A stretch of 64,000 nucleotides of DNA, taken from the NCBI RefSeq assembly GCF_000374125.1, contig NZ_KB893645.1:186109-250108 (forward strand), given 5' to 3'. The position numbers and the translations under genes were made by a program. The stretch is from Niabella aurantiaca DSM 17617 (GTDB lineage Bacteria > Bacteroidota > Bacteroidia > Chitinophagales > Chitinophagaceae). Of the stretch, positions 51,751-61,278 are shown one piece after another. Each line of letters starts with the position of its first letter. The stretch's first letter is position 1. The notes under the pieces were generated by a model. That model was not told the DNA's origin and made no database searches. It saw only the letters and a program-made list of their open reading frames with translations.

Positions 51751-54060
51751 TCATTGCAGCATATTCACGATATCTTTCTCCCGGCTTTGTGGAACGACTT
51801 TAAGCGCCGTCAGTTTGCCGTTCTTTAAAATACCAGCTACCGTTGTTTGTCCGGGTGCGTGCAGCTTAAAGGATACATCCCATTCCTTTGGCCAGGCCGG
51901 AAAGAGGTAGAGCTTGTCATCAACGGCCTGCAACAGCATTTCCTGCAGGCCGATCATACCGGAGCCGCCCCAGTTATGATCGGGTACCCAATCATAGCCC
52001 GGCCCCCAGAAGGCAGGAAAGCGACGGCCGCTGTCCTGCAGTTTTAAGATCGTCAGCCGTTTGGCCTCCTTCGTTAATCCAAGCCGGGCGGCAAAAATAT
52101 TGTCCTGCTTCCAACCCACATGACTTCTGAACTTCAGGGCGAAACTGTCCAGCTGGTAGGTATTGATGGCCGTATCCAACCCGGGCCTGCCCACGCCGAA
52201 AATACCCCAGGGGAAAACAGGATAAAGCATCGCCGATTCGGTATTGTTCACCCGCGCCCAAACCCGGGCCGGCGCGATGGTGGTTTTGCCGTGATACTGC
52301 ATATAGGGGATCGGCGGGATCCGTTTCAGGAACTCCCCGAAATAATTTCTTTCTTCAGCGGTTAAATAAACCGGGGCCGACAATAATTTCCGGATCACCG
52401 TTTTTAAAGCGGCAATGGTAGAGCTGGCGTTGTACGCCATTTTGAACGTTTCGGCGCCAGACCCCGGGTATAATACCAGGTGACCGTCCTGGTCCAGTAC
52501 TTTATTGCCTCTTTTTTGGGCCAGGTACCGGTAGTGCTCATCAAAGAAAATAAGACAGCTCTTGATCAGCGGAAGATAGGGGTCTATGTTCGCTCCTTCA
52601 TAGTTGCGGGTTTCGAGGATCATCATACAAAATTCGAGTACCGTGTCCCATTCATATTCCAGCCAGGCATTGTATTCCATGCCCGGGTCAAATCCCCCGG
52701 GGCGTTTCCAGCCATATTCGGTAGGGTTGGGTAATCCGAAATTTTCGATCTGCTCGTTAAAATTGGCACCCTTATGATTCCAGTAAAGGCTGCTGCGCAA
52801 TGTTGCCGTTTGCAATAACCGGTTATAAAAATCAAACTGCGGCTTCATCATATCCGCGTCCCCGCTTTTGAGCATAGGCCAGTACACCAGGCGCTGGTTC
52901 TGAGCGGTAAAAGTGCCACCACCCCAGTTGCGATGATCCGGTGTGCCGTTGATACTGCTGTCGGTAAACAGGGGATCAACTGTGAAGAGGCCGCCATTGA
53001 ATTTTGTAGGGTAAGCGCCGTAGGCATTGGCCGCGAGGAGATACCGGAAGAGCTGGTAATTGCGCCCTACCTGCCAGGCGGTGTCTGCAGGAGTTTTTTT
53101 ATCCGGACGGATACAGATATAGCTCCGGTTCCAGAATTGCCGCCACCACTGCTCCGTAGCCGCCCGGTCTGCTTTTGCTGCCCGGCTTTTCAGAGCCAGG
53201 TGTTGCAGCTCCTTCAGCCAGGTATTCAGGCTGCCGGTTTGGTTGTTGTGTAAAACAACCCGCAGCTCATGGTACTTTTGGGCCTTGCGGCTTTTCAGGT
53301 ACCAGCTCTTAAAAGGCGTGGCCGTATAAACGCCGTTACCCGTCCTTTCTTTGATAAAGCCTGCTCCTTCAACAATGCCTCCGGATGTAAGCCGTCTGAG
53401 CGGATTGAACAGCTGTTGTTTGACGGTGGCCAGCTTTTGTTGTGTTACAGCGGCATCAAATACTGTGGAGTCCGTATTGCGGTGAAAAAAAAGGATGCGG
53501 TTGTCATCGAAGCGAACGGAATCTTTTTTGGTCATCACTTTTACATGGCCGGCCCATTTCCAGGAATTGGCATTGTTTTCTTTGCCCTTCTGCGGCCGGT
53601 CGGCAAACCGCCAGTTCTCATAGATGGCTTCGGCAGTAACCGGAACGGAACCGTTGATCTCTATATGGATTACCGGCTGGGAAACGGAAACCCAAACCCG
53701 CAGCTCTGCGGCCCCGTTTTTGTTTTTTGTCCGGATGACGGCAACTCCCTTTTGGAGGTCCAGTTCCTGCCGGAAAGAGCCGTTTGCAAAAAGATCAGGA
53801 TATAACCGGATCCGGAGGCGCCCCCCTTTTAACAGGGTATTGTTCTCATCAAAGGCGCCGCTGCGGGAAAAATAGAGCAGCACCTCGTTGTTTTCCACCC
53901 ATAGGTTGGTGCCGATGGAACCACCGCCTACGGGCATGGATCCCGAGGCGTTTTTACTCTGGCTGTTCCAGGTGATGTTATAGTCTTTTATAGCAGGCTG
54001 CGCGACACTCCTGTGCGGGAAGAAAAAAAGAAAAACAGTACAGATAAGGAACCGGAGCAT
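51751..54060 (-). CDS. DUF5703-domain glycosidase-like protein, secreted
   Basis: A 769-residue exported protein. Signal peptide MLRFLICTVFLFFFPHRSVA is followed by a DUF5703-type N-terminal domain (NITWNSQSKNASGSMPVGGG, IGTNLWVENNEVLLYFSRSG). The C-terminal half looks like a six-hairpin (alpha/alpha)6 barrel: WGGGTFTAQNQRLVYWPML, SLYWNHKGANFNEQIENFGL, MEYNAWLEYEWDTVLEFCMM and DHNWGGSGMIGLQEMLLQ. Related proteins are placed near GH95 and GH65-like hydrolases, but no activity is established for DUF5703. It is divergent from the AraC regulator gene and is probably controlled by it. Confidence 0.82.
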   Translation of the reverse strand: MLRFLICTVFLFFFPHRSVAQPAIKDYNITWNSQSKNASGSMPVGGGSIGTNLWVENNEVLLYFSRSGAFDENNTLLKGGRLRIRLYPDLFANGSFRQELDLQKGVAVIRTKNKNGAAELRVWVSVSQPVIHIEINGSVPVTAEAIYENWRFADRPQKGKENNANSWKWAGHVKVMTKKDSVRFDDNRILFFHRNTDSTVFDAAVTQQKLATVKQQLFNPLRRLTSGGIVEGAGFIKERTGNGVYTATPFKSWYLKSRKAQKYHELRVVLHNNQTGSLNTWLKELQHLALKSRAAKADRAATEQWWRQFWNRSYICIRPDKKTPADTAWQVGRNYQLFRYLLAANAYGAYPTKFNGGLFTVDPLFTDSSINGTPDHRNWGGGTFTAQNQRLVYWPMLKSGDADMMKPQFDFYNRLLQTATLRSSLYWNHKGANFNEQIENFGLPNPTEYGWKRPGGFDPGMEYNAWLEYEWDTVLEFCMMILETRNYEGANIDPYLPLIKSCLIFFDEHYRYLAQKRGNKVLDQDGHLVLYPGSGAETFKMAYNASSTIAALKTVIRKLLSAPVYLTAEERNYFGEFLKRIPPIPYMQYHGKTTIAPARVWARVNNTESAMLYPVFPWGIFGVGRPGLDTAINTYQLDSFALKFRSHVGWKQDNIFAARLGLTKEAKRLTILKLQDSGRRFPAFWGPGYDWVPDHNWGGSGMIGLQEMLLQAVDDKLYLFPAWPKEWDVSFKLHAPGQTTVAGILKNGKLTALKVVPQSREKDIVNMLQ

Positions 54061-54064
54061 ACTA

Positions 54065-54089
54065 TATAATTGTTGTTTTTACAATTATA
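54065..54089. promoter_or_regulatory. Inverted repeat at the start of the DUF5703 gene
   Basis: TATAATTGT (54065-54073) and ACAATTATA (54081-54089) are perfect 9-bp inverted repeats 4 bp upstream of the ATG at 54060. The minus-strand TATAATTG is one base off TAnnTTTG, so operator and promoter may overlap. Confidence 0.45.
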
Positions 54090-54216
54090 AAATTAAAGAG
54101 AAATGTCTTTCGGGCCATGCAGATGGCTTGATTTTCACAAATTACCGGAATTTACCGGGAAACGGCGGAGGGGCAGGGGCCGGCCCTGCAAAAGGATTGC
54201 GGCGAATGCGGGAGCG

Positions 54217-54251
54217 CTGTTTTCCCCGTGGCCGGCCATACGGGAAAACAG
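54217..54251. other. Strong cruciform in the DUF5703-AraC intergenic region
   Basis: CTGTTTTCCCCGT (54217-54229) pairs with ACGGGAAAACAG (54240-54251) with one bulge; the loop contains the palindrome GGCCGGCC. It lies about 115 bp before the AraC gene, with no T-run. Terminator, operator or mobile palindrome are all possible. Apart from this and the repeat at 54065, the 305-bp region shows nothing clear. Confidence 0.5.
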
Positions 54252-54365
54252 GGTGCAGGCCGCCCGCTCAAAGGTATTGCTGCCGCCGGTGATCACAAAT
54301 ATGCCCCTAAACTTGACGGAAAGCCAAAAGTTTATTATTATTGATCTGGTTTTTGTCGCAGCTGT

Positions 54366-55277
54366 ATGGAACAAACAGAAAATAAACAAGGGTCCTTTAA
54401 AAATATCTGGTATGGCATCGGGCGTAAGCGGATCGAGATCCCCTACCCGGTGCTGCGGGATAAGATCCTGAAGGACCCGCTGCTGACGAGCCTGTATATT
54501 TCCAGCCTGGGGTTCTATCCCAATGCAAAAGCGCACTTTACCAAGCGGAAAAAAGGGCTTCCCGGTGATATGCTGTTTTATTGTGTGGATGGCCACGGTT
54601 TTTTTGAGTATAAGGGAGAGCGGTTTGATGTGGGCCCCAATGAGTTCTTTATACTGCCCTGTAATGAAGCGCATGCATACGGGTCTATCGAGAGGGATCC
54701 CTGGAGCATTTACTGGATCCACTTTGGAGGTATGAACCTTCCGTATTTTAACGAGATGAACGCGGTAAAGGACAGTTTTAAACCTACCCGCGTAAAGGAC
54801 AACGGGGAGATCCCGGCGCTTTTTAATAAAATGTATGCGGCACTGGAGTTGGGTTACAGCGCGGATAACCTGTATTTTGCCAACCTGGGATTGCGGCAGT
54901 TCTTTTCCTATTTTATCTACAACAGCAGGCATTATCCCATTGTTGAAAAGAAGGAGCTGGACGCAGTGGACAGCGCCATTTTATACATGCAGGAGCGTTT
55001 GCAGGAAAGCATTACATTAAAGGACCTGAGTCGGCATTCCAACTATTCGGTGTCGCGCTTTTCCAATCTGTTCAAGCAAAAGACCGGTTATGCCCCGATG
55101 GATTACTTCATGCAGATGAAGATCCAGCAGGCCTGCCAGCTGCTCGATTTTACAGATAAGGCCATTAAAGATGTGGCCATCACCATGGGTTTTGACGATC
55201 CTTATTATTTTTCGAAGCGGTTCAAACAGGTGATCGGGATGCCCCCATTGAAATACAGGGCGATTAAAAAAGATTAA
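54366..55277 (+). CDS. AraC-family transcriptional regulator with cupin sensor
   Basis: A 303-residue sugar-type AraC regulator. The N-terminal ~150 residues match the AraC-binding cupin domain (GDMLFYCVDGHGFFEYKGER, then VGPNEFFILPCNEAHAYGS and WSIYWIHFGG), and the C-terminal ~100 hold two HTHs (LKDLSRHSNYSVSRFSNLFK and IKDVAITMGFDDPYYFSKRF). The pattern is that of carbohydrate-sensing activators. It is divergent from the DUF5703 gene and 7 bp upstream of the phosphatase-like lipoprotein gene, so it is likely to control both. Confidence 0.93.
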   Translation: MEQTENKQGSFKNIWYGIGRKRIEIPYPVLRDKILKDPLLTSLYISSLGFYPNAKAHFTKRKKGLPGDMLFYCVDGHGFFEYKGERFDVGPNEFFILPCNEAHAYGSIERDPWSIYWIHFGGMNLPYFNEMNAVKDSFKPTRVKDNGEIPALFNKMYAALELGYSADNLYFANLGLRQFFSYFIYNSRHYPIVEKKELDAVDSAILYMQERLQESITLKDLSRHSNYSVSRFSNLFKQKTGYAPMDYFMQMKIQQACQLLDFTDKAIKDVAITMGFDDPYYFSKRFKQVIGMPPLKYRAIKKD

Positions 55278-55284
55278 AAAGTTT

Positions 55285-56097
55285 ATGAGAAAATTCAGCG
55301 CAGTCGTATTCCTGATCGTGTTAGCCATGGTCTCCTGTGCCCGCAAAAGCACGCCCGCAAAGAGCCATTCCGGCATGGATGTCCTTACTTTCATGTCGTA
55401 CAACGTGCATCACTGTAACCCGCCTTCCAAACCGGGTGTTATCGATGTAGATGCGGTGGTGAATGTGATTAAACGGGAGCACCCGGATGTGGTAGCCTTA
55501 CAGGAGATCGATGTGAACACCGGCCGCTCCGGAAAGATCAACCAGGCCGCCTTATTATCGGAAAAGACCGGCTATCATTCTTTTCATTTTTCAAAGTCCA
55601 TCGACCACGATGGCGGCGATTACGGCATCATGATCCTTTCGAAATATCCGTTGTCGGATGCGGAAACGCATAAACTGCCCACCGACCCGGCCACCGGTGG
55701 AGAGCCCCGGGTATTGTCGTTGGCTACCGTGACACTGCCTGGCGGAAAAAAAATAAGGATTGCATCCACACACCTGGATTTTCATGGAAAAACCAACAGC
55801 AAATTGCAGATGACCGAAGTGAACAGGATCCTTGCAGATGAAAAGTTGCCGGTGATCATTGGAGGCGACTTTAATGCGACCGAAAAGAGCGCGACCATCC
55901 AACTGCTGGATCAGGCCTTTACCCGCACCTGCAAAAACTGTGCATTCACAATCGCAGAAGGCAAGGAAAAGCAGGCCATCGACTTTATCGCCTACAAACC
56001 CGGCAGCGCATTTTCGGTGCTTTTGCACCGGGTAGTGGATGAAGATTATGCGTCCGATCACCGGCCGGTACAGGCGGTTCTAAAAATAAATTTTTAA
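55285..56097 (+). CDS. Endonuclease/exonuclease/phosphatase-family lipoprotein
   Basis: A 270-residue surface or periplasmic lipoprotein of the EEP superfamily (DNase I/sphingomyelinase fold). The lipobox is AMVSC with Cys at residue 18. Catalytic segments in order: MSYNVHHCNP, VVALQEIDVNTGRS, IIGGDFNATEKS and DEDYASDHRPVQAVL. Substrates in this family range from nucleic acids to phosphoesters; in a polysaccharide-utilisation context it may remove phosphate from a glycan or scavenge it. It is cotranscribed with the AraC gene (7 bp). Confidence 0.9.
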   Translation: MRKFSAVVFLIVLAMVSCARKSTPAKSHSGMDVLTFMSYNVHHCNPPSKPGVIDVDAVVNVIKREHPDVVALQEIDVNTGRSGKINQAALLSEKTGYHSFHFSKSIDHDGGDYGIMILSKYPLSDAETHKLPTDPATGGEPRVLSLATVTLPGGKKIRIASTHLDFHGKTNSKLQMTEVNRILADEKLPVIIGGDFNATEKSATIQLLDQAFTRTCKNCAFTIAEGKEKQAIDFIAYKPGSAFSVLLHRVVDEDYASDHRPVQAVLKINF

Positions 56098-56121
56098 TAA
56101 AGGCACTGGCCGGTATATATT

Positions 56122-56164
56122 ATCCGTTGCGGAACGGATGCTCTTGTTGTACGTGTTATCTTTG
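56122..56164 (+). promoter_or_regulatory. Hairpin and minus-7 element before the AI-2E-family gene
   Basis: ATCCGTT (56122-56128) pairs perfectly with AACGGAT (56133-56139) around GCGG, a possible terminator for the lipoprotein gene though without a T-run. TATCTTTG at 56157-56164 fits TAnnTTTG and would start a transcript about 90 bp before the next gene. Confidence 0.45.
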
Positions 56165-56261
56165 TATAGACTTTACAACGGGGTTTAAGATATGAAGACC
56201 GCGGCCCTTTAACAACAATGTAAATGATCGCAGGAACAGTTGTTCCTGTAAACAGAACCCT

Positions 56262-57329
56262 ATGCCTGATTTCAACGTTAGGATAAAACAGATGCTTACA
56301 TTGCTGATCCTCCTGGGATTGATCTTCCTGGCGGGGAAGGAGCTGGTGCCCTTTTTGCCCGGGTTGCTGGGGGCCGTTACCCTGTATATTATCAGCCGCA
56401 GGCTTTACTTTACTATGGTCTTTCAAAAAAAGTGGAGCAAGGCATGGGTAGCGATCGGGTATATATTTTTTTACCTCATTATTTTCCTGATCCCCTTTAC
56501 CGTTGCGGTAACATTGATCAGCCCCAAGATCAACAAAGCGCTTCAGAACCCGGAGGCGATCATCGAAACAGGAAAGCACGTGATCACGACCATTCAAAAT
56601 AAGATCGGTCTGCGGCTTTTATCGGAAAACGCATTATCTGATATGGTGAAACGGGCCACGGCCGCCATTCCCAAATTGTTAAACAGCACTATAAACATTA
56701 TCTCTAACCTTGCCATTATGTTGTTTATCCTGTACTACATGCTGGTACGGGGCAGTGAAATAGAACGGTACCTGAGCAATGTGATCCCGTTAAAGCGCAA
56801 CAACATCCATCTGCTTTCTGTTGAAACGAAGAAACTGGTGATCTCCAATGCGCTGGGGGTCCCTTTTATATCCATTATACAGGGGCTGGTAGCCACACTG
56901 GGCTATTTTTTATTTGGTGTAAAGGACTGGGGGCTGTATGGTTTTATAACCGGCGTTTGTGCATTTTTCCCGGTAGTGGGCACGATGATCGTTTGGGTGC
57001 CCCTTGTATTGTATATGTATGCGAGCGGCGATGTGATGAACGCTGTTTTACTGGGAATATACAGTATTATTGCAACAGGTAATATTGATTATGTGGCGCG
57101 TGTTACGTTGTTAAAGAAGATGGCGAATGTGCACCCTGTGATAACGATACTGGGCGTGCTGGTTGGGCTGGGGCTTTTTGGATTCATCGGGCTGATATTC
57201 GGGCCGCTGCTGATCAATTATATCATTGTGCTGTATGATATTTATATGAACGAGTTTGTATATAACGAGCCGGCCCCCCTGTCGCCGGAAGAAGAACTGC
57301 TCAGTACAAAAATGGAGAAAAAAAAGTGA
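56262..57329 (+). CDS. AI-2E-family (YdiK/TqsA/PerM-type) membrane permease
   Basis: A 355-residue inner-membrane protein of the AI-2E transporter superfamily with about seven or eight helices. Segments: LLILLGLIFLAGKELVPFLP at the start, the middle non-membrane part (PEAIIETGKHVITTIQNKIG), LVISNALGVPFISIIQGLVA and the conserved ITILGVLVGLGLFGFIGLIF-like end. Members export small molecules or ions; some relatives are sodium/proton antiporters. AI-2 transport is not implied by the name. It is flanked by the lipoprotein gene and a sulfatase gene but has no obvious part in glycan use. Confidence 0.88.
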   Translation: MPDFNVRIKQMLTLLILLGLIFLAGKELVPFLPGLLGAVTLYIISRRLYFTMVFQKKWSKAWVAIGYIFFYLIIFLIPFTVAVTLISPKINKALQNPEAIIETGKHVITTIQNKIGLRLLSENALSDMVKRATAAIPKLLNSTINIISNLAIMLFILYYMLVRGSEIERYLSNVIPLKRNNIHLLSVETKKLVISNALGVPFISIIQGLVATLGYFLFGVKDWGLYGFITGVCAFFPVVGTMIVWVPLVLYMYASGDVMNAVLLGIYSIIATGNIDYVARVTLLKKMANVHPVITILGVLVGLGLFGFIGLIFGPLLINYIIVLYDIYMNEFVYNEPAPLSPEEELLSTKMEKKK

Positions 57330-57330
57330 C

Positions 57331-57365
57331 GCGCCGTTTTATTGCTTCGGCGTTAAACCCTTTTT
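57331..57365 (+). terminator. Weak terminator after the permease gene
   Basis: GCGCCG (57331-57336) can pair with CGGCGT (57348-57353), and TTTTT begins at 57361, separated by seven bases. The stem is short, so this is tentative. TAAATTTG at 57390-57397 is a possible minus-7 element for the sulfatase, which would leave a leader of only a few bases. Confidence 0.35.
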
Positions 57366-57405
57366 ATAAATACGGGTCTGAGAATGTTGTAAATTTGAAA
57401 GTTTC

Positions 57406-59433
57406 ATGAATAAATTATTATGGATCCTTTTTCTGGGAATTTCCGTTCACGCTGCCGGGCAGCGGACGGCGGCAGGCCATGCGCCCAATATCATTTTTAT
57501 CCTGGTGGATGACCTGGGATACGGCGATGTGGGTGTCTTTCATCAGAACGCACGGAAGGCCCTGAATGACCCGGCCGTACCGTTTATGGTAACCCCCTCA
57601 CTGGACCGGATGGCTTCCGGCGGTGCGGTATTTACACAACAATACGCCAACGCACCGGTATGTGTATCATCAAGATCTTCCCTACTGACGGGCGTTACAC
57701 AGGGGCATGCGGTTGTACGCAACAACCAGTTTGATAAGGCGCTGGAGGACAATTATACCATTGCATCCACCCTGAAGGCGGCGGGATATCGTACGGTGGC
57801 TATTGGGAAATGGGGATTGCAGGGAGCCGGTAAAAAAGACTGGCCGGGCCACCCGCTGAAAAGAGGCTTTGATGATTACTACGGATACATACGGCACAGC
57901 GACGGACATGAGCATTATCCCAAAGAAGGACTGTACCGGAAGACCAAAGAGGTCTATGATGATACCGTGAATGTTACCAGCGGGCTGGATAAGTGCTATA
58001 CCGGTGATCTCTGGACCGCGCGTGCCAAACAGTGGATCATTGAGCACGGGAAAGCAAAAAAAAGAACCCCGTTCTTTATGTATCTGGCTTATGATACACC
58101 GCATGCGGTCATCGAACTGCCCACCCAGGCGTATCCTGCAGGAGGCGGCCTTACAGGAGGGCTGAAATGGATTGGTAAACCCGGACATATGATCAATACG
58201 GCTTCGGGAGCGATCGATTCCTGGATGGCCCCCGAGTTTAGGCAGGCGCAGTACCTGGATAAGACCACCGGGAAAATGACGCCATGGAAAGATGTCAACA
58301 AGCGGTATGCTACGGTGGTACAGCGGCTCGATGCCCAGGTGGGCGATCTGCTGCAGCTGCTGAAGGACCTGAAGATCGATGAAAATACAATCGTGGTTTT
58401 TGCCTCCGACAATGGTCCCTCACAGGAATCTTACCTGAAAGAAGATTATACGCCTGAATTTTTCCAGGGCTATGGTCCCTTTGACGGCATCAAGCGGGAT
58501 CAATGGGAGGGCGGAATGCGCACGCCTGCCATCGTACAGTGGAAAGGAACCATAACGCCGGGAAAGACCGTGGGCCTGCCTTCTTTTCTCTCAGACTGGA
58601 TGCCTACCTTCCTCGATGCGGCCGGCATGGCAGCGCCGGCAAGAACAGACGGCGTATCATTGCTGCCGGTACTTACGGGTAAAGGGATACAGCAAAAGCA
58701 AACATTGTATTCGGAATATTTCTTCGAAGGCAAAACGCCCGGTTATGCCGATTTTGAACAAGGTCACCGCAACCGGATGCGGAACCAGATGCAGTTCATC
58801 CGCGAAGGTGATTATGTGGGCGTGCGTTATGACATCAAGAACAGCAATGATGATTTTGAGATCTATAACGTGGTCAGCGATCCGAAAGAGAAGCAGAACC
58901 GGGCCGCCGGACTTCCGGAACTGCAGCAAAAATTTAAGGCCGGGGTATTGCAGATGCGCCGGGCATCGGCTGCGGCGCCCCGACCATACGATACCGCCCT
59001 GGTTCCCCCGGTTCCGGAAAATAATGCCCGGAAGGGAGTGCAGTACCGGTTCTATAAGGATAATTCCCCGTGGGTGCCGCAAACGGCCATGTTAAAGCCG
59101 GTAAGAACGGTAACCGGCAAGGACCTGAAAGGAACGGCTACAAAAATAACATGGGTTACAGAGGCAACAGGGTATCTGAAGATCGCAAAGGATGGTTTGT
59201 ACACGTTTGAGGTAAGCACCGGCGGAAAGGCATTCTTACGGATACACGACATTGCTGTTGCAGATGCCGATTATGGATATACACCGGGCAGGGAAGTGAC
59301 CGGCCGGCTGTTTCTGAAAGCGGGCCTGCATCCGTTCACCCTTATCTCAAAAGGAGCCGGTCCGACAACCGGTCTTTACTGGAGCGGTCCGGGATTTGAA
59401 AAACGGTTGGTGCAGGCACAGGATCTTTACTGA
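57406..59433 (+). CDS. S1-family sulfatase with PA14-like C-terminal domain
   Basis: A 675-residue exported type I sulfatase, cleaving sulfate esters from glycans. Signal peptide, then NIIFILVDDLGYGDVGVF (metal-binding Asp pair). The formylglycine site reads C86-V-S-S-R90; the usual motif is C-x-P/A-x-R, so the third residue is Ser instead. Downstream FGKWGLQ-like AIGKWGLQGAG, FASDNGPSQE and EGGMRTPAIVQW are normal. The last ~130 residues (from GVQYRFYKDN to the end) form a PA14-like sugar-binding domain (ATGYLKIAKDGLYTFEVSTG, LKAGLHPFTLI, GLYWSGPG). It is followed by another sulfatase gene 46 bp on. Confidence 0.9.
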   Translation: MNKLLWILFLGISVHAAGQRTAAGHAPNIIFILVDDLGYGDVGVFHQNARKALNDPAVPFMVTPSLDRMASGGAVFTQQYANAPVCVSSRSSLLTGVTQGHAVVRNNQFDKALEDNYTIASTLKAAGYRTVAIGKWGLQGAGKKDWPGHPLKRGFDDYYGYIRHSDGHEHYPKEGLYRKTKEVYDDTVNVTSGLDKCYTGDLWTARAKQWIIEHGKAKKRTPFFMYLAYDTPHAVIELPTQAYPAGGGLTGGLKWIGKPGHMINTASGAIDSWMAPEFRQAQYLDKTTGKMTPWKDVNKRYATVVQRLDAQVGDLLQLLKDLKIDENTIVVFASDNGPSQESYLKEDYTPEFFQGYGPFDGIKRDQWEGGMRTPAIVQWKGTITPGKTVGLPSFLSDWMPTFLDAAGMAAPARTDGVSLLPVLTGKGIQQKQTLYSEYFFEGKTPGYADFEQGHRNRMRNQMQFIREGDYVGVRYDIKNSNDDFEIYNVVSDPKEKQNRAAGLPELQQKFKAGVLQMRRASAAAPRPYDTALVPPVPENNARKGVQYRFYKDNSPWVPQTAMLKPVRTVTGKDLKGTATKITWVTEATGYLKIAKDGLYTFEVSTGGKAFLRIHDIAVADADYGYTPGREVTGRLFLKAGLHPFTLISKGAGPTTGLYWSGPGFEKRLVQAQDLY

Positions 59434-59479
59434 TCCGCGGCCTGGGTAAAGACGCCCGGCTGCGGCCGCCGTTCGTGGT

Positions 59480-60913
59480 TTGATGATCATTCGTCAATAT
59501 ATATTTTACAGGATCATTGGGGTGCTGCTTTTTGCCGGCGCCTGTTTTTGGGCGCCGGCGCAAACAAGACCGAACATCGTGCTCATTCTTGCCGATGATC
59601 TCGGGTATATGGATTGCGGCTTTACAGGAAGCAGGAAGTTTGAAACGCCGGTCATTGACGGCTTATCCCGGCAGGGTATGGTCTTTACGCAGGCATATGC
59701 TGCTGCAGGAAATTGCGCGCCTTCCCGGGCCTGTTTAATGAGCGGGCTTTATACGCCCCGGCATGGTGTATATGCGGTAGGAAGTACCACACGGGGCCCA
59801 AAAGACCGGATGCGGCTGCTTCCGGTTCCCAATACCGCCAGCCTGCGGCCGGATATTGTTACCATGGCAGAGGCGCTGAAGGCGAAGGGGTATGCAACCG
59901 GCCTTTTTGGCAAATGGCATCTTGGAAAAGGTGCAACGACCAGCCCGCAGGCACAGGGCTTTGATACTTATGTAGACACACGGCTGCCCAACCCGAATAA
60001 AAGGCGAAATGAACCTGACGACCCCAAAGGGATCTTTTCGCTGACCGAAGCGGCGCTGGATTTTATGAAACAGAACAAACGCCAGCCGTTTTTTGTTTTC
60101 CTGTCGCATCATGCCATCCATAGCGCCCAGGAAGCAAGGCCTGCAACGCTGGCGCGGTTCCGGAAACGGGGATTGACAGGGCGCGAGGCGTTGTATGCGG
60201 CCTGCATTTATGATCTGGATGAAAGTATTGGCAAGGTGCTGCACTACCTGGGTGATGAAAAACAGGCATCAAATACTTTAGTGATTTTTACCAGCGACAA
60301 CGGGGCTACGCAGGAATCTTCACAGGAGCCCCTGCGTGGAAATAAAGGATGTTATTATGAAGGCGGCATCCGCGAGCCGTTTGTGGCATACTGGCCCGGA
60401 GTGATACGGCCGGGCAGTGTAAGCCATATGCCGGTGATCAATATTGATCTGTACCCGACCTTTCTGGCTCTTGCAGGCGCCGCCGGTCCGAAGCTGGACG
60501 GGGAAAACCTGATGCCATTGCTTAGGGGGAAGGCGGTCCAAACCCGGCGGTCGGCCTTATACTGGCATTTCCCGGGCTATCTGGATAAGCCGGTGATCCG
60601 GGGCCGGGATTCCCTGTTCCGCTCAAGACCTGTTTCCGTAATGCGCAGGGACAACTGGAAACTACACCTCTATCATGAAGAATGGTTGCTGGATGGCGGT
60701 GCGGCTGCCATCGATCGCAATAACGCCGTCGAATTGTACGATCTGGCAACAGACGAAGGCGAGCGTAACAATCTTGCATTGCATAATAAACCCAAACGCG
60801 ATGAGCTGCTGAAAGAATTGTTGCAGTGGATACAGCAAACAAAAGCACCCCTGCCGCAGCCGTTAAATGACCGCAAACAATTGGAGCAAAAAAATGATGC
60901 CAGGGCTGAATGA
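59480..60913 (+). CDS. S1-family sulfatase
   Basis: A 477-residue exported sulfatase. Signal peptide ends near ACFWAPAQ. The metal-binding start is NIVLILADDLGYMDCGF, and the formylglycine motif is canonical: C79-A-P-S-R83 in NCAPSRACLMSGLY, followed by FGKWHLG. TSDNGATQESS, GGIREPFVAYWPG and a late LYWHFPG are family segments. It lies 46 bp after the first sulfatase and is probably cotranscribed. The two differ in length and domain content, so they are not simple duplicates. The target sulfate position is unknown. Confidence 0.93.
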   Translation: MMIIRQYIFYRIIGVLLFAGACFWAPAQTRPNIVLILADDLGYMDCGFTGSRKFETPVIDGLSRQGMVFTQAYAAAGNCAPSRACLMSGLYTPRHGVYAVGSTTRGPKDRMRLLPVPNTASLRPDIVTMAEALKAKGYATGLFGKWHLGKGATTSPQAQGFDTYVDTRLPNPNKRRNEPDDPKGIFSLTEAALDFMKQNKRQPFFVFLSHHAIHSAQEARPATLARFRKRGLTGREALYAACIYDLDESIGKVLHYLGDEKQASNTLVIFTSDNGATQESSQEPLRGNKGCYYEGGIREPFVAYWPGVIRPGSVSHMPVINIDLYPTFLALAGAAGPKLDGENLMPLLRGKAVQTRRSALYWHFPGYLDKPVIRGRDSLFRSRPVSVMRRDNWKLHLYHEEWLLDGGAAAIDRNNAVELYDLATDEGERNNLALHNKPKRDELLKELLQWIQQTKAPLPQPLNDRKQLEQKNDARAE

Positions 60914-61278
60914 CCCTGACAATTTTTTTGCAGGGGATACAGACCTTTATATGAACAATGATGCTGCTGCGTATATCAGCGAAACAACCGGCCTGGAGCA
61001 GCGGAAAATGAATAATGGACGGGTATTGATATAGGTATCTGTTTGTGAAGACACCATGGCCGTCAGGTTAAACATAGGTCTATCTCCATAAAATGTAGCA
61101 TCAATCAACCTTTGATAATAGACCGGTATCTATTTTATTAAAATGGCTTTCCTGTTAAAGGGTTTGTGGAGACACAAACCTTGGTCCGCGCCCTGGGGCA
61201 GTGTCCTCATTGCCCGGCCCATAAATGGATAAAAATAATTTTGATGCCGGTTCAGTATAGACCAGCGGATAACTCCCT
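60914..61278. other. Gap between convergent genes with a REP-like hairpin
   Basis: No gene is visible. GGTTTGTG (61161-61168) pairs perfectly with CACAAACC (61173-61180) around GAGA, a GNRA-type loop. A related, broken copy (GTTTGTGAAGACACC) lies near 61042-61056. The hairpin could end transcripts of the convergent sulfatase and GH43 genes, but no T-run follows it; similarity to 26577-26600 points to a small palindromic repeat family. Confidence 0.5.
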
